DNA from: Melampsora larici-populina 98AG31
Lineage: Eukaryota > Basidiomycota > Pucciniomycetes > Pucciniales > Melampsoraceae
Length of the DNA stretch: 64,000 nucleotides
NCBI RefSeq assembly: GCF_000204055.1
Contig: NW_006768769.1
Location: 2,349,942-2,413,941 of the forward strand
Direction: 5' to 3'
A model generated the notes under the pieces. The model saw only the letters and a list, made by a program, of their open reading frames with translations. It did not search any database and was not told the DNA's origin. Within the stretch, counting starts at the first letter, position 1, and each line of letters opens with the position of its first letter. Of this stretch, positions 11,852 through 23,860 are shown piece by piece. Position numbers and translations under genes: made by a program.

Positions 11852-14163
11852 TCAATCCAATATTTTAAGTCCAATACTATCAAACAATTGTTTAAAAGTA
11901 CCATGATCTCTTGAATTCCTATTGATATGACAAACATCCATCGATTCATTAGTTTGACTCAAGAAGAAAGCGAAATACAGTTAGGTGGTTTAGGACTTAC
12001 GTCATCCGATTAGCATAAACGCATTTAACAGAAGGATCAGTAACCACATGAGTCTTTTGATAATGTTTATCAGTCACTATCTTATCCTCAATCTTAATTT
12101 TAGGTTTAAAGACCGAGACGGCAGGTCTGAGGCTCAAATGACTACTGTATAACACATCACCCCCCAAAAAAATCAAAAACCAATCAGTCAATTTCATTCT
12201 TTATTTCATCAATTCAAAAAAATCACTTACAATCTTTTATTTTTGATACGGATTAAAGGAGACGGAATGATACTAGGCGTATCAACTTTCAAGTTAGATT
12301 CAAAACAAAACTCTCCACCAAGTTGAGTAAATGAACCTGGATTCCTAAATGGCATCTTATTAATATTCTAAAGAGAAAGAGAAAAGAAAAATCCATCATA
12401 TTCATCAATCCAAGTATTTCTTTTTGTTTTCTTTTTGAAATAGAGGGATAAAAGTTTTCCAACTTACCAAGATAGATTGGGTCACCACTTTTCTGGTGTT
12501 CACTTCTCGTAAATAATCACCTTTTTCACTATTCTTACCTCCTTTCATAGTCCGTTCAAGTCCGAATTGTTTAAAAAGTAATTTATTTGAACTCGAATCA
12601 GAATAAATCTCAAATGGACAATCAAGCATTTCTAATGATTATCAATTCAAAAATCCGAATCGGTCTTAGTAAAGTTCTACTAAGTTTAGGTAATTGGAGC
12701 CAACCAAAACACTTACCACGATAAGAAGCAATCATTCTCCAATCACCTGTACCAATCAAAACGATTCGAGTACCACTATCTTTTAATTTTCGAAAAGCTT
12801 CTGTCCGTTTTGAAAACCTTTGAGACATCTCCTTAACATAAGTTTGACAAAGTGCACACCAAAAGAATCGAATAAAGATCACAATCGTACGATGAGATCT
12901 ACCAATGATTTCTTTAAATGTGATAGGATTACCCGATTGAGTTTTCAAAACACATCGTTGTGCAAGTGAGGTAGATGATTCGTCTAAGAGTTTACGTTGA
13001 GATTGAGGTTCGTTTGGTTGGATTAGATCGGCGGTTGTGACTTCACATGCAGTGGTACCACAACTACTTGAAGAATGTTCTCGGACTACTTCTGTAGATT
13101 TCATGGGGATTTCTTGTGACATTAAACCTTGTAAACCATTTAAACTGATCACAGCCGTTTTGAGTGCTGCGATTTCTTCTTTCAAAAGTACCGTAGGTGC
13201 TACATTTGAGACTGGAGCTTTTGCAGAAAGTCTAGCAAATGAGGATTGGTGTCGTAATCCACTAGAGGATCGGTCTGGATTCGCACAGGCTCTTTTACAA
13301 ACATCTTCTAACCATGAATCAAAACTCGCATCACGTTGTGGAGCACATAGAGCGCGTAATTCGTGGGCCGAGCTCATAGTTCGAAGACCGATTGGACGAT
13401 TCACAGAAATCTTGGTTCGACTGATTGATTGTGAGGCGAGTGAATTAGATTGGATTGAAATGGCAACAGGCTTCGAGCGTCTGGTACCCATCACAGGGTT
13501 TCCATCGAGTTGAGACGTAGGATTGGTTTCAAGAGTACTTCTGCGTTGTTGAATAGGATTTGAAAAAGTATGAGACGATTTGAAATCATCTTCGATCATA
13601 CTGAACCTTCTGATCGGAGGAAAGTTTCGTTGTTCGAAACTTTCATCAATCACTTGAGTAGAAGGACCAGATGGGCTTTCTCCATCGATCCCTTTGGATC
13701 GGTCGTATTGATGAACAGATAAACATTCGATCTCATCCGTCGAGTTTGAACAAATCGAAGCTGATCGAATCGTAGATTGATATTCAACAGATCTATCAGA
13801 TGATGAAATCGAACTCCTTCTGTCTTCTTGATTTGATTCGGTTGAAGAATAATGTCCAGGAAAAGATAAACGGAAACCGGTGTTTCGAACAGATGGTGAA
13901 TCATGAAGTACCAAATTACTTAAATTCGAATCAGGAATCTCAGTATCTAATAACGCATTTGAAACATATGATGGAGTTTCTATGAATGAACTAAGATCAT
14001 TTGATGAACCGATTTCTTTTTCTGATGGAATTGATCTTCTGGTGTTCGGATCATCAATAGTATTTAACTTGGAATCGGTTTCGAAAGATACATGAAAATC
14101 GAGTTCGGATGAAACAGATGGATGATCAAGTTCATCGGTGAGGTATTGAGCGTTGGATGACAT
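11852..14163 (-). CDS. AhpC/TSA-2 (PRXL2/SelU-like) peroxiredoxin-fold protein with long disordered N-terminus
   Basis: Five exons on the minus strand join in frame to 652 aa: 14163-12717, 12631-12468, 12367-12231, 12144-12001, 11918-11852. The first 350 or so residues are Ser/Thr-rich and low-complexity. The C-terminal part is the thioredoxin-like AhpC/TSA-2 fold: SGNPITFKEIIGRSHRTIV, then RFFWCALCQTYVKEM with a Cys-x-x-Cys redox pair, IGTGDWRMIASYREMLDCPF, a PFRNPGSFTQLGGEF strand and a final RMTNSRDHGTFKQLF. Each intron falls inside this fold and restores its expected order, which supports the model. Family members are thought to act in thiol redox balance; substrates are poorly known. The long N-terminal extension is fungal-type and without a recognisable domain. 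Confidence 0.88.
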
Positions 14164-15151
14164 TCGGTTAATTGTTGAACAACTTGTTTAATGGTATTGG
14201 TATAAATTGTAAATTGACAAATTCCTTTTCTGATTTTAGTGACTGAGATCAAGAAGCGAAGTCAATCAGTCTTGGATTTGGATTGATTTGTAGTCAGTAG
14301 TTTGTAGTTAATGAAGTGATGTGGTAGAAGTTGAATTAGCGGATAAGGTCCTAATGGAAAGAAAGACCGTTAAGCCAGTGAAAAATGTATGAAGAATGAA
14401 GTCAATGGATGGATGGATGAATGGATGGTAACCTCGAGAAGAATTCAAGAAAGAATTGAGATTAGTATGAGATGATCGCTAAGAACTGAACCAGTAATAG
14501 AGTATTAGTGTATCAGATTTCAAGGGAAATTATAATCAACTCAACCCAGACTAGCTGGACTATGGTTTGCCTACCGGTGTACTTGATGAGAAGAGATCGA
14601 TCTTTTGGCTATATTCTTCGAGTTGGCGAGAAGAGAACTTAGCCGAGCCCAACTCAAAGCCTGGTCCACCTTATTGCTGAACTAGTTGGAAGGATTTGAG
14701 ATCTTATTGCAACAACAAAACACAAATTGCATAGATAGGAAACAAGAAAATTCAGTAAAGGAACAAAAATGCGAAAATATGGAAGGATGTGTTGCAAACC
14801 TAAACAGATAGGAACTCGGTGATGTAAAATAAGGCAGGTTAATGAAGAATCCTACTAGTATGTCAAGAATGAATCATTAATACTCTTGTATAATCAAGCA
14901 AAGTACATTCTAATTACCTTTAAACAACAACTAAAGTCGCCAATTCCTCCTGAGATCAATTACGCTTGGTGTCGTGGTGATCTATTAGTTGTTGGATCGT
15001 ATGAAGAATGTATGATTGAGATTCAAGGATATCACCAGAAAAGGAAATTAATGAAACTCGAATGAGATAAAAACTGAGCACAAAAGTATAAGGAATAATC
15101 AGCCAGAGATTCTGATCAAGAAGACAACCTGTTTATGAAAAGAAAATCAAA
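14164..15151. other. Intergenic, upstream of the peroxiredoxin-like gene
   Basis: No gene seen. It includes the probable promoter and 5' UTR of the minus-strand gene and short ATGGATGG repeats near 14405-14428. Confidence 0.45.
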
Positions 15152-15244
15152 TACAGTCAAACCGGAAAAGCTTGACCGATTTTGCCCGCAAAACTCAAGC
15201 AAATTGGCAGGGAATTGGTGGCAAGCTTTTCCGGTTTGACTGTA
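15152..15244. mobile_element. 93-bp hairpin MITE with perfect 23-bp inverted ends, TA target
   Basis: The two ends (15152-15174 and 15222-15244) are perfect reverse complements over 23 bp. They read TACAGTCAAACCGG inwards and are separated by 47 bp. The element proper begins CAGTCAAACC and is bounded by TA on both sides, as expected for Tc1/mariner-type MITEs. It cannot code for anything and would fold into a strong hairpin. Confidence 0.85.
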
Positions 15245-15400
15245 CCAAAATATAATTAACTTGATAGAGAGAAAACAAACGCAATGCCAACAAGTGGTCC
15301 ATTCACATTGTGTATCAGATTATGAAGTTATTGACGAATTCGGAATTTGATTATTAATAAACTATAATCTTTAATTCCTCAATTGAATTTGTAGAGATTT

Positions 15401-15676
15401 CACAAAGACACCTTTTTGCAAGAGGATGTCCCGACTGTCCTACATCAAGACATTGGGATGGCATCCCAAGTCGGGACATCATTGAGATGACCTTGAGGTG
15501 GGACATCCTCATGTTATCCTTTGGATGCCATGGCGGTGTCCTCAGTTGAAGCACATCTTGGAATGCTCCGTGAGGGGGATATCCGGTGGACGTCTTGCAG
15601 GAGAGCGTGTCAGGATGTCTTGCCCTCTGCAAACAAAGAGGACATCCTGAATATATCCGAGTGTCCTTGTGGTGTA
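15401..15676 (+). repeat. Interspersed repeat, copy 2 of the GTGTCCTTGTGGTGTA family
   Basis: Starts near CACAAAGACACC and ends GTGTCCTTGTGGTGTA, giving short imperfect inverted tips (CACAA[A/G]GACAC). The interior is packed with GGATGTCC, GGACATCC and GGGACATC words. It shares its 3' end and composition with 1022-1294 but little continuous sequence, so it may be an old non-autonomous DNA element. Confidence 0.55.
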
Positions 15677-17143
15677 GCCATCACTCTAACTTAACTAACA
15701 TACCGAAAGATTAAGCTTGAACATGAAAGAGAGAATTATCAAACAACATATGTAAGACTATGTTATAATTAGGACCCATCACAAGAGTTATTGTGATCTC
15801 TTACTTCAAGGTAATGTACACTGTGTTGTATACCAAAAGCTGAAAGTGGAACCAACAATGAAATCTCCTCTGATATGCTTTCTGCCTGCATCTACAAGAC
15901 AGGCTATTTTGAACCGCATCACTCACTGAGATCACCGTGAGTCGTGACTGTAAAATTTCTAAGCTTCTTGATGCAACACATCTTGATCTGTGGTAGAGCC
16001 AGGAACTGACAGATAGCATTATGGATCTATGCTCAAGGTGGCATTGGAAATCATTTTTGGCCATTTGATAGAGGGGAAACCTTTCACGGATCAGACATAT
16101 AATATACGTGCCACAAAAACGAAATGAAGCCACAGTTTCTATGTTCTTGCTTATTGGAGTTCCTTGTGTTCCTTCAATGAGCCTATGTTGATGGGAGATC
16201 ATATTAGTTAGAGTAAGCTCTTTCAACCACGAGAATGAATCATAACTTAAGATAGATGAATATAATAAGCCCGTCAGTTCACAGCCATTTGACCATCACT
16301 TGATATAACCCTCTATTTTCTCGCCCCTCATCAAAGTCCTTTTCAACCCTCATTGTTTCCATAATATTCAAAGACAGCTTACGATCTAAACCCCGAGTCT
16401 CTTAGAGTATTTGACTATGTAGTTTAAACTTTCTCTGAGCTGTTTATGAGACCACAGGTTTAGACTTGAGTGCTCAAGTTCTTGTACATGTAACTTCTTT
16501 GATGATTAATGATTTTGTTTGAGCACTTTGAATTGGGGTTTTCCTGTAAATCTTGAACAGACTTCAATGGTGGTAGTACTCGATGATTTGAAAAATCAGA
16601 TAATGATGCTCGTTTTGATCAATTAATCTGAACTTCATCCAGTCATGTTGGAAGTAGGTCTTGTGAAATCCGAGAAGTTGATGTGTCCTGCGAGAATCAG
16701 ATTAGTTTGATTTGAATTCCTCCCAGTCAAGATCACATATGTACCATGAATCGATTTTGAAAGAAAGGTGGGTTGAGGTTCTGATTGGTTTAGCTGATCA
16801 TCTTATCTTCACAAACCAGATTTATCAAGAAAAAAAGGAAGATGTTTCAAAAAAAAAATTGGATTTAATTTTTACATCAGTAGAGTTCAAGTCTCAAGAT
16901 GATCAAGTAAAAGTTCAAAAGTATGGGTTTTGCAGTAGGAGAACCGGTTTGAAACCATGTTCTAATCCATACAAGAGATATGCTTATACCCAATTCACTT
17001 TCTTAAACCAAACTTTTTTGGTTTCCAAAATCCAAACAACAACCCATCAAATCCACCTCACACTTCATACTTTTCAACTTCAAAGTTCAAACACATCAGA
17101 AACCAACCAACCAACCAACCGAAAAGAAGAAGGCAAAAACAAG
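15677..17143. other. Intergenic, upstream of UTP23
   Basis: A 141-codon minus-strand open frame (15801-16226) has no recognisable motif and no neighbouring exons, and I do not call it. The reading frame open upstream of the UTP23 ATG (from 16712) lacks family similarity and is read as 5' UTR. A CCAA repeat precedes the start at about 17100-17120. Confidence 0.4.
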
Positions 17144-17318
17144 ATGAAAACTAAAAGAACAAAAGCTAATAGAAGAACTATGCAAATTTATAATACTGTA
17201 TTTAGTTTTAGAGAACCTTATCAAGTGATTGGTAAGACTTTTTCTTTTCTTTCTTTATCTTAATTCAGACACATCAATTTCAATCAAAGATTTAATAACT
17301 GATTTATCTTTTTCTTTT

Positions 17319-17353
<35 letters not shown>

Positions 17354-18329
17354 ATATAGTTGATGCAGATTTTATGATTACTGTGATGACTCAAAAAATC
17401 GATTTGGTTTCTAGATTAGAATCTGTTCTAGGAGGAAAAGTTAAACCAAGTAAGTTTCGACTTCTATAAACTGCCTATCCCAAACCTACTGAAAACCCGA
17501 AACCTTGACCAAACTTCTAGTGATTACCCAATGTACAATTTCACATTTAATCAATCTAGCCAAAGAAGGTAACCAAATCGCACAAGAAGCAGTCAATCAA
17601 TCCAGATCCATATGTGAAAGAAGGAAATGTAATCATTGGAAAACCAAAGAAAGTTCAATAAAATGTATTGAAGGAATCATTGGTTTTAAAGAAAACAAAT
17701 TAAGATATTTGATTGCTACACAAGATTTTGAGTTTCGGACTTTTTTAAGAAAGAATGTGATTGGGGTTCCGATCCTTTATCTTAATAAATCGGGTTTACT
17801 TTTGTTGGAAGATGAAGGTCCTGCTAGTGAACTTAAAAGACAAGAGGTCAGTTTCTCTTTCTTATTTTCTTGTTGGATTTGAGAGCTTGTTTTTGGGGGT
17901 TTAAAGTTTGATTTTGATGAATGGTTTTCTTTGGTTTCTTTATAGATCGAAAATCAAAAACTACATATTCCAAAAGAAGAATTAGAACTACTTCAATCCT
18001 CCAACTCCAATCCAACCACAAACCTCCAAATCATCAATACCAACCAACCCAATTCATCTTTAACAAATCCAGAAACCACTACTATTACAAGTAAATCAAA
18101 TGAAAGATTAGAAAAGAAACTAAAGAAAACTAAAAAGAAAAAAGAACCTAATCCATTAAGTATTAAAAAGAAATCAAAGAAACCGATGAGTAGTCTTACA
18201 AAAAAGTTTAAGGATTCAAGTTTAGTTAAACCTAACAGGTTTAAAGAAGAAAAGAAAGAAGAAATTCAAAAATCTAAAAGGAAACGAAATCATTCTAAAA
18301 CTAAAAAATCAAACTCGATTGAAAATTGA
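17144..18329 (+). CDS. UTP23: UTP23, PIN-fold small-subunit processome protein
   Basis: rRNA-processing factor of the Fcf1/UTP23 family, acting in the nucleolus at early 18S rRNA assembly and snR30 release. Four exons give 295 aa: 17144-17231, 17360-17449, 17521-17846, 17946-18329. The ATG at 17144 is chosen because the family starts MxxKRxKAxRRxMQxYxxxFxFREPYQV. The PIN-like region continues VDADFM, MITQC, then a Cys/Cys-His/Cys zinc cluster (CERRKCNHW ... KCIE), ATQDFEFRTFLRKNVIGVPI and LYLNKSG. The last 130 residues are a Lys-rich basic tail ending in KKSKK-type clusters, usual for nucleolar proteins. The first intron contains a TTGA/GATT microsatellite right before its acceptor. Confidence 0.93.
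17320..17353 (+). repeat. (GATT)n microsatellite inside UTP23 intron 1
   Basis: About eight GATT units lie immediately before the acceptor at 17359, so length variation here would change the branch-point to acceptor spacing. Confidence 0.85.
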
Positions 18330-19090
18330 ATTATCTTTTATGAAGATCATTTTGCAAACTTGAGTTTTTTTTTCTATGCTTTGGATTCATCTTTGTATTT
18401 GTATAGTTAGATATTTGAAAATTCATACTTAATCTTAACCAACATTGATTTTTTTTAGAAATTCATAATCTTATTTATGATTTATCAACAAAGAGAAACC
18501 CAAAAAATCTAAACCCAATTTGATTTCCAATAAATGAAAAAATGATCTTCAAATTTCATTTAAAGCAACCAAAGTCTTTTAGTTGATCATAAACTTATTT
18601 GAGACATTTTTCAAGATTCAAAAACTTGAATTTGATAAAACCAAAACCAATGTAATCATTTATTTTCTTTCAATTCTTTCCAGTCGGTTTACATCCTTTT
18701 CTTTTCTTTGCTTTTCTTACCTTTTGATTCATAATTTTGATCAAATTAAATTTGACTTTTTTAAAAGTAACATTTACTTTCCTTTTCTCAAAGAAAAGGA
18801 TTCATCTTTTCTTCATATACACTAAGAATCGGTTTTTGTTTGTTACTATGCAATTTTCACATCTGTCAAATTTCAGAACACTAACACACACACACAAAAA
18901 CAAAACAAATGTCACTTTTTTTCCCATGAAATCATCATTTTTCTTTCCTAATTTTTCTCTTTACAAACTTTTTGAAACAATCAACAACATGTTCATCTGT
19001 TTCTTCCCTTTAATCTTCCTTAATTGATCAAGTTCATCTTATACTTTGATCTCTTCATTTCATTTCGTTTTGTTTGTTCTTCTTCTCTCA

Positions 19091-19125
<35 letters not shown>

Positions 19126-19285
19126 GCAATTCAATTCAATTTCCAACCAAACTCTCTTCTCATCTTGAATTTCAAAACCTCTTCAAAGATTCCTTTTGAT
19201 ACTTATTAAAATACCTACCAAAAAGAAACGAAAGATCAACCAACCCTTCCCTCCACAAAAACTTGACAACCGACGAAAACCCGAC
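18330..19285. other. Intergenic between two convergent genes (UTP23 and lectin A)
   Basis: Holds the two 3' UTRs. It is AT-rich, with a trinucleotide ATC/CAT run at 19091-19125. Small open frames here are compositional. Confidence 0.5.
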
Positions 19286-20900
19286 TTACTTCTTTGCCCC
19301 AAACCCAACCAATCCAATCAATCCAAGTAAAGTGCCCCACTTAATAATCCAAGCAAAAACCGTCAGGATCTGAGCACCTAAGCCCATCCTACCCGATCCG
19401 ATCCCACCACCCGATCGGTTCCCTTCGTCATGGTTTGACCAAGCTGGTTTCTTTTTAGATGGGTTGTTTAAATCTTCTGGTGGATGATAAACGATTCCGG
19501 TAGACGAAACTGAGACTATGTCATGTGCGTCTGTTCCGAGGAAAATCATATATCAACTTCACTTTCAGAGGGTTTTTCTGGAGGGTAAGGGTAAGGGAGG
19601 GCAGGGTTTGGATCACGTACCACTTACTTCCCCTGTATGAGCTGTGAAACCTAGGATAGGTTTATCAGGTAACGAATAATTTTCAATCGTAAAACAATGA
19701 TTCCATTCATCCCATTTCTCATGATGAACCAAAACCTAAACCGACGGCCGTCAAACCAAACCAAACGAATCAGTTTGTGTGTTTTCTTAGAGAAAGAGAG
19801 AAGAGATGGATGATTACTTCTAAGAATTTAGATTGAACATAACTGATCCTTAATTTACTGGCCACATCTGATCTTCTGATTGATAAAGAACATGCACCGG
19901 ATTCTTGACCGTCTCCATCTTTTCTTACATCATAACTCATATATCCATTATTCGTCATTCCTATGATTCTTGGAAACGAATACTAGAAAAACATCCAAAA
20001 CCAAAACCAAAACCATAACAAAACAGAAACAAAAACAAAAACAGAGACGGGGTTCGGTTAGGTGTAGGAAAGGGTTTGGGAGGAAGAGAAGGAAAGACGT
20101 ACGGAGTGACGAGAGTTTGGAAAAGTATCTATAAAGATCCCTAAACCAGTCCAATGATCTACAACCAAAAAGACCCACCAAGAACAATCAAGATCGAGAA
20201 CCAGAAAAGCAAGTAGAAAGGAAAAGAAAAAAAAATGTGATTATGTATGTTATGTACCAGCAGCACCAAAGACAGGACCGAGATGAGTAGAAGATTGAGT
20301 TAACCAAATAGCCATTCCATCACCAAAGACAGTAGAAGATTTTCCATCGATTTTAAATTCGATTTCGATTTGGAAATTCGTTTGTGCTATGGGCTGTCTT
20401 GACCATAGGAATCCGGCTTGGGATGATCTGTCTTGGGTTAATCTGATTTGTTTGTTCGTGTCTATGACTGATTATGGTTTTTTTTGGGGGGAATTAGAGT
20501 GATTTGGGAATTAGAGTGATTGGTTTTTTGGGTTTGAGAGAAGGGAAGGGATGGGGTTTACTTGTTGAACCTCCGAAATCGAACCATCTGTTTTGTAGAT
20601 CTGAATCCACGTAAGCTGATATCCAAACAAAAAACAAAGTTAAGTAAAAAATAATGATAATATATATAAGATGATTTGTGAATTGAATGACTTACGAGCA
20701 TAAATCGAATGACTACGAATCGGAATCGTAGGTTCAGTGATACCTTTAATAAGTCTATTTTTGATATTACCGTTTTCTAAATGTTGAGCTTCTGGTGTAT
20801 GGTTTATGTTTGAAGATGATGATGAGCTTGTGAATCTGATTAAGGTGATTAGGATTGGAATTGAGATTGATAAGAGTTGAGATTGAGTTGATTTGATCAT
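19286..20900 (-). CDS. L-type (legume-like) lectin A, ER/Golgi cargo-receptor type, single-pass membrane protein
   Basis: Seven exons on the minus strand give 347 aa: 20900-20696, 20615-20562, 20461-20258, 20158-20103, 19982-19818, 19735-19621, 19530-19286. The N-terminus is a hydrophobic signal sequence followed by a Ser-rich linker. The lectin domain (about 69-290) shows PYVDSDLQNRWFDFGGST, IRLTQDRSSQAGFLWSR, FGDGMAIWLT, DHWTGLGIFIDTFPNS, the two conserved Cys (ACSL and NHCFTI) and TAHTGEVSDAHDIVSV. A Gly-rich stalk leads to one transmembrane helix near the end (ILTVFAWIIKWGTLLGLIGL), and the chain stops GFGAKK, so almost nothing is cytosolic and the dilysine is at the last two positions, not canonical KKxx. 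The family (VIP36/ERGIC-53/Emp46-47) binds high-mannose glycans and sorts glycoproteins between ER and Golgi. Paralogue of the gene at 52910-54348. Confidence 0.92.
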
Positions 20901-21405
20901 CTTGGATGGTTTGAGATCGAGAGTGAGAGGAGAGCTGAGGAGAGTTGAGAGTGCTGAGTTGAGAATGCTGAGAGTGAGAATGCTGAGTGGTTAATTGGTG
21001 GTTTATTTCTAATTTTTATAGTTTTTTTGGTTTTAATTCTCGATCAACTCAACTCAATCGATCAAATCATCATCATCATCATCATCATCATCAGCATTCT
21101 GAGATTTCTTAAAACTTGAGCTTTCTTTTCTTTCTTTAATGCTACAATCTACTGTACACTTTGGATTCTAGAAATCGTGAATGAAAATGAGAAAGTGAGC
21201 TACCTACCTAATTGCTGCTGCTAGTTTACCAGATTGTGAACGCAGTTTACCAGTCTAACCTATCTATCTATTTATCGAATCATCACAACTCATACTCTCT
21301 TACAACTCAACTTATTACAATTCCTTCAATCAATCAACTAAACCTTCAAAATCTATTACGAATCGTTGAAAGAAATCATCTCAACCATCCATCATTCTTC
21401 ATTCG
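20901..21405. other. Upstream region of lectin A
   Basis: Contains tandem GAGAGTGCTGA-like words (about 20940-20990) and an ATC trinucleotide run (about 21066-21094). No gene is seen. Confidence 0.45.
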
Positions 21406-21508
21406 AACCTTCACGTTCACATCTTTCTATATATGCGTCAGAAAGACAATTCAAACAGATTATGAAGATTTCTTAAAGTGTTTTACAAGCTCAGTTAAAA
21501 AATAAATT
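21406..21508 (+). repeat. 103-bp perfect direct repeat, left copy
   Basis: Begins AACCTTCACGTTCACATC and ends AAAAATAAATT. It is identical base for base to 23758-23860, and the pair brackets a 2.25-kb insert. Confidence 0.95.
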
Positions 21509-23757
21509 AAGGGTACTCAAAGCAAAGTATGTAGCGCTACATACTTTTCGCTACATACTTTTTTTGGCGGGGACAAAGAAAAAAAATATACTTTTGGCCT
21601 CGCCTTCCCCGCCAAAAAAAGTACTGTCGTTCCCAAAAAGGTTGCCACATCGACAAAAATTTTTTGTTGAGGTGGTCTGTGCGCGCTGTCAGAATTTGAC
21701 AAGAGAAGACAGCACAGAACCTCTCTCTCTTTCGAAGCTAAGGGCTTTGAAAGAGAGAGAGGGAACCCTCTTTTTGGAATCCACGACCCAATTCCTCTTC
21801 CCCCATTATCCGCCAAACCACCACGCCCGTTTCAAAAATCGATTTTTTAATTTCTTATTTAGGTCATCACTTCGACTCAAAAACAAAACAAAACGTTCGG
21901 CTCAACGCGGTTCCTTCATTACAAGACTCGGCTTTAAAACTTGATTGTAAGTCCCCAAAAACTCGGCTGTCAAAATTGAATTTTCACCGTCTTATTTAAG
22001 TCTTCACTTCCACTCAAAAAAAACGATAGATCTGCTTAACATGTTCCTCTCGACTCAAAACTCGCTGTTCAAAATCGATCTTTGCCTTTTGTTTTTAGTT
22101 CTTCAGATCACTCAAACCACTCGAGCCATCTGCTAAATTGTTTTTTACTTTAGTAGATAGACTGTTAAAATGAAGTCGATCGATCATGCGTTATCTAAAA
22201 GAACATGTAATTTTCCTTGTTATACAAAAGTTCAATCGATATTGGATTGTCATTGAAATGAAAATGTGATTTGTCTTGTTTTTAACAATTTTAATCGAAC
22301 CGTGGTGAACAAAAGCAAACAAGTTTGATGTAATCAGTTGATAAATTGGAAGATGTGTTTCTCCAAGGTTTTGATCAATCGATCGAATGAGTTTTTAAAA
22401 TCAAACTCGGTCCAATGCTATCAAAGCTTTAAATTTTTTGCTAATAGACTCAAGTCAAACCTGATCTTGTTCTTAAGAAGCTGATCGGGAACTTGGATCA
22501 CTTCACAAGATAGACAAGACAAAGCATAGACTTATCAAAGCTTTACAACCTTTGATAGACCTAAAGTCAAAGGTGATCTTGGTTTTAAGAAGATGATCGG
22601 AAGCTTAAATCGCTTCACAAGATAAACGAGACAAAGCACAGATGGTGCTTTTATGATATCAAAAATTCCAAGAGCTTGTTATGCTTTATTCAAAGAAATT
22701 TTACAAAATTGCTTTGTGAGAAGAAAAATGGTAAAGTATTCAGAAAAGGAAGTTGTTTGCTATCGATTCATCATATGGACTTTGTTGTTAAACAAAAAAA
22801 GGGAGGTATGTAGCCAAAAAATTGGTCACTCGTTATCACCAAAACTAAAAAAGGTAAGAAAGACATGTTGTTGATTGTTATCAAACAAGAATCCAGGTTA
22901 TCCAGAATTATTCAAAAAGGAAACAAGCATTTCCTTGTATGTACAACCAACATCAGGAGTAGAAAAACAAAGAACTGTTTTGTAAAAATCTGATCGGTTT
23001 GAATGAAAATGAAGACTAATTATCAAAACTCGAGTCGAAGAACTCCTAAGAACTGTTTTGGAAAAATCTGATCGGTTGCAATTAAAATGAAAACTTCTTC
23101 AGAGTATTTCTTAAAAGCCATTAGCGATGATGTGGTTTGGCCGATAATGAGGCACTGGTTGGTCAGGAGGAAATGCGAGGATGGATTTGGAGTCGGAATT
23201 CAGGCAGCTGAAAAAAGAGGGCTCTCTCTCTGTTGAGGCTATGGAATTCTTTGACAGGGAGATTCTTTTCAGCTCACGTGCTCACTTCTCTTGTCAAATT
23301 CTGACAGCGCGCACAGACCACCTCAACAAAATTTTTTTGTCGATGTGGCAACCTTTTTGGGAACGACAGTATATAGCAAAAAGTATGTACACGTACAGTC
23401 GTTCTCAGAAATGTTGGAAAAATGCAAAATCTCGAGCTGAGCTCGGGGTCCGTGCGCTGAGCAGGGACACGCAGATACAAACACTGACAAAAACTTTGAT
23501 TTTGACAGGTATCTCAAGATGAAAATTCGTTTACTTTCCATCATACCTCGATGACCACACACCTATCTTGCCAATGGCCAGGCTAACGGACTGATCTCTT
23601 CAGAAAAACGGTGAAAACGTATGATTTCATGGTTAAGGGATTGTAACACGAGTTGAGGATCAGAGGAAGGATGGCATGGAGAGGACACAAGGGAGTTGAG
23701 GTTGGTGAAAGGGACACTGATCTCCACTCGACAGCTGCCATGACTTTTCCGTGACAC
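21509..23757. mobile_element. 2.25-kb insert with internal inverted arms and subrepeats
   Basis: Bounded by the 103-bp direct repeats. Near the left end is a perfect 20-bp palindrome (21526-21545, AGTATGTAGC and its reverse complement). Inverted arms at 21621-21708 and 23285-23371 share about 87 bp with a few differences (GTTCCCAAAAAGGTTGCCAC, GAGGTGGTCTGTGCGCG). Inside are imperfect tandem units: about 100-bp units at 22447-22542 and 22553-22645, copies of AAGAACTGTTTTG near 22969 and 23047, and three TTCAAAATCGAT...CACTCAAA units between 21825 and 22120. Open frames over the arms are mirror copies and are not read as genes. No transposase is visible. It is a non-autonomous or composite element. 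Confidence 0.7.
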
Positions 23758-23860
23758 AACCTTCACGTTCACATCTTTCTATATATGCGTCAGAAAGACA
23801 ATTCAAACAGATTATGAAGATTTCTTAAAGTGTTTTACAAGCTCAGTTAAAAAATAAATT
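23758..23860 (+). repeat. 103-bp perfect direct repeat, right copy
   Basis: Identical to 21406-21508. After it the sequence continues as ordinary intergenic DNA, as if the pre-insertion site had one copy. Confidence 0.95.

Noticed and set aside
13037..13513. 158-codon plus-strand open frame
   Set aside because: It is the mirror of exon 1 of the peroxiredoxin-like gene, whose minus-strand frame is supported by domain and splicing.
15801..16226. 141-codon minus-strand open frame
   Set aside because: No motif, no signal peptide, no supporting exons; composition like its surroundings.
16712..17143. N-terminal extension of UTP23 in an open upstream frame
   Set aside because: The family begins at the conserved MxxKRxKA segment encoded from 17144; the upstream part has no similarity and is likely 5' UTR.
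21517..21944. Open frames of 99 and 126 codons, and the related ones at 23274-23562
   Set aside because: They are inverted copies of the same repeat arm, so their shared protein strings reflect DNA repeat structure and not a gene.
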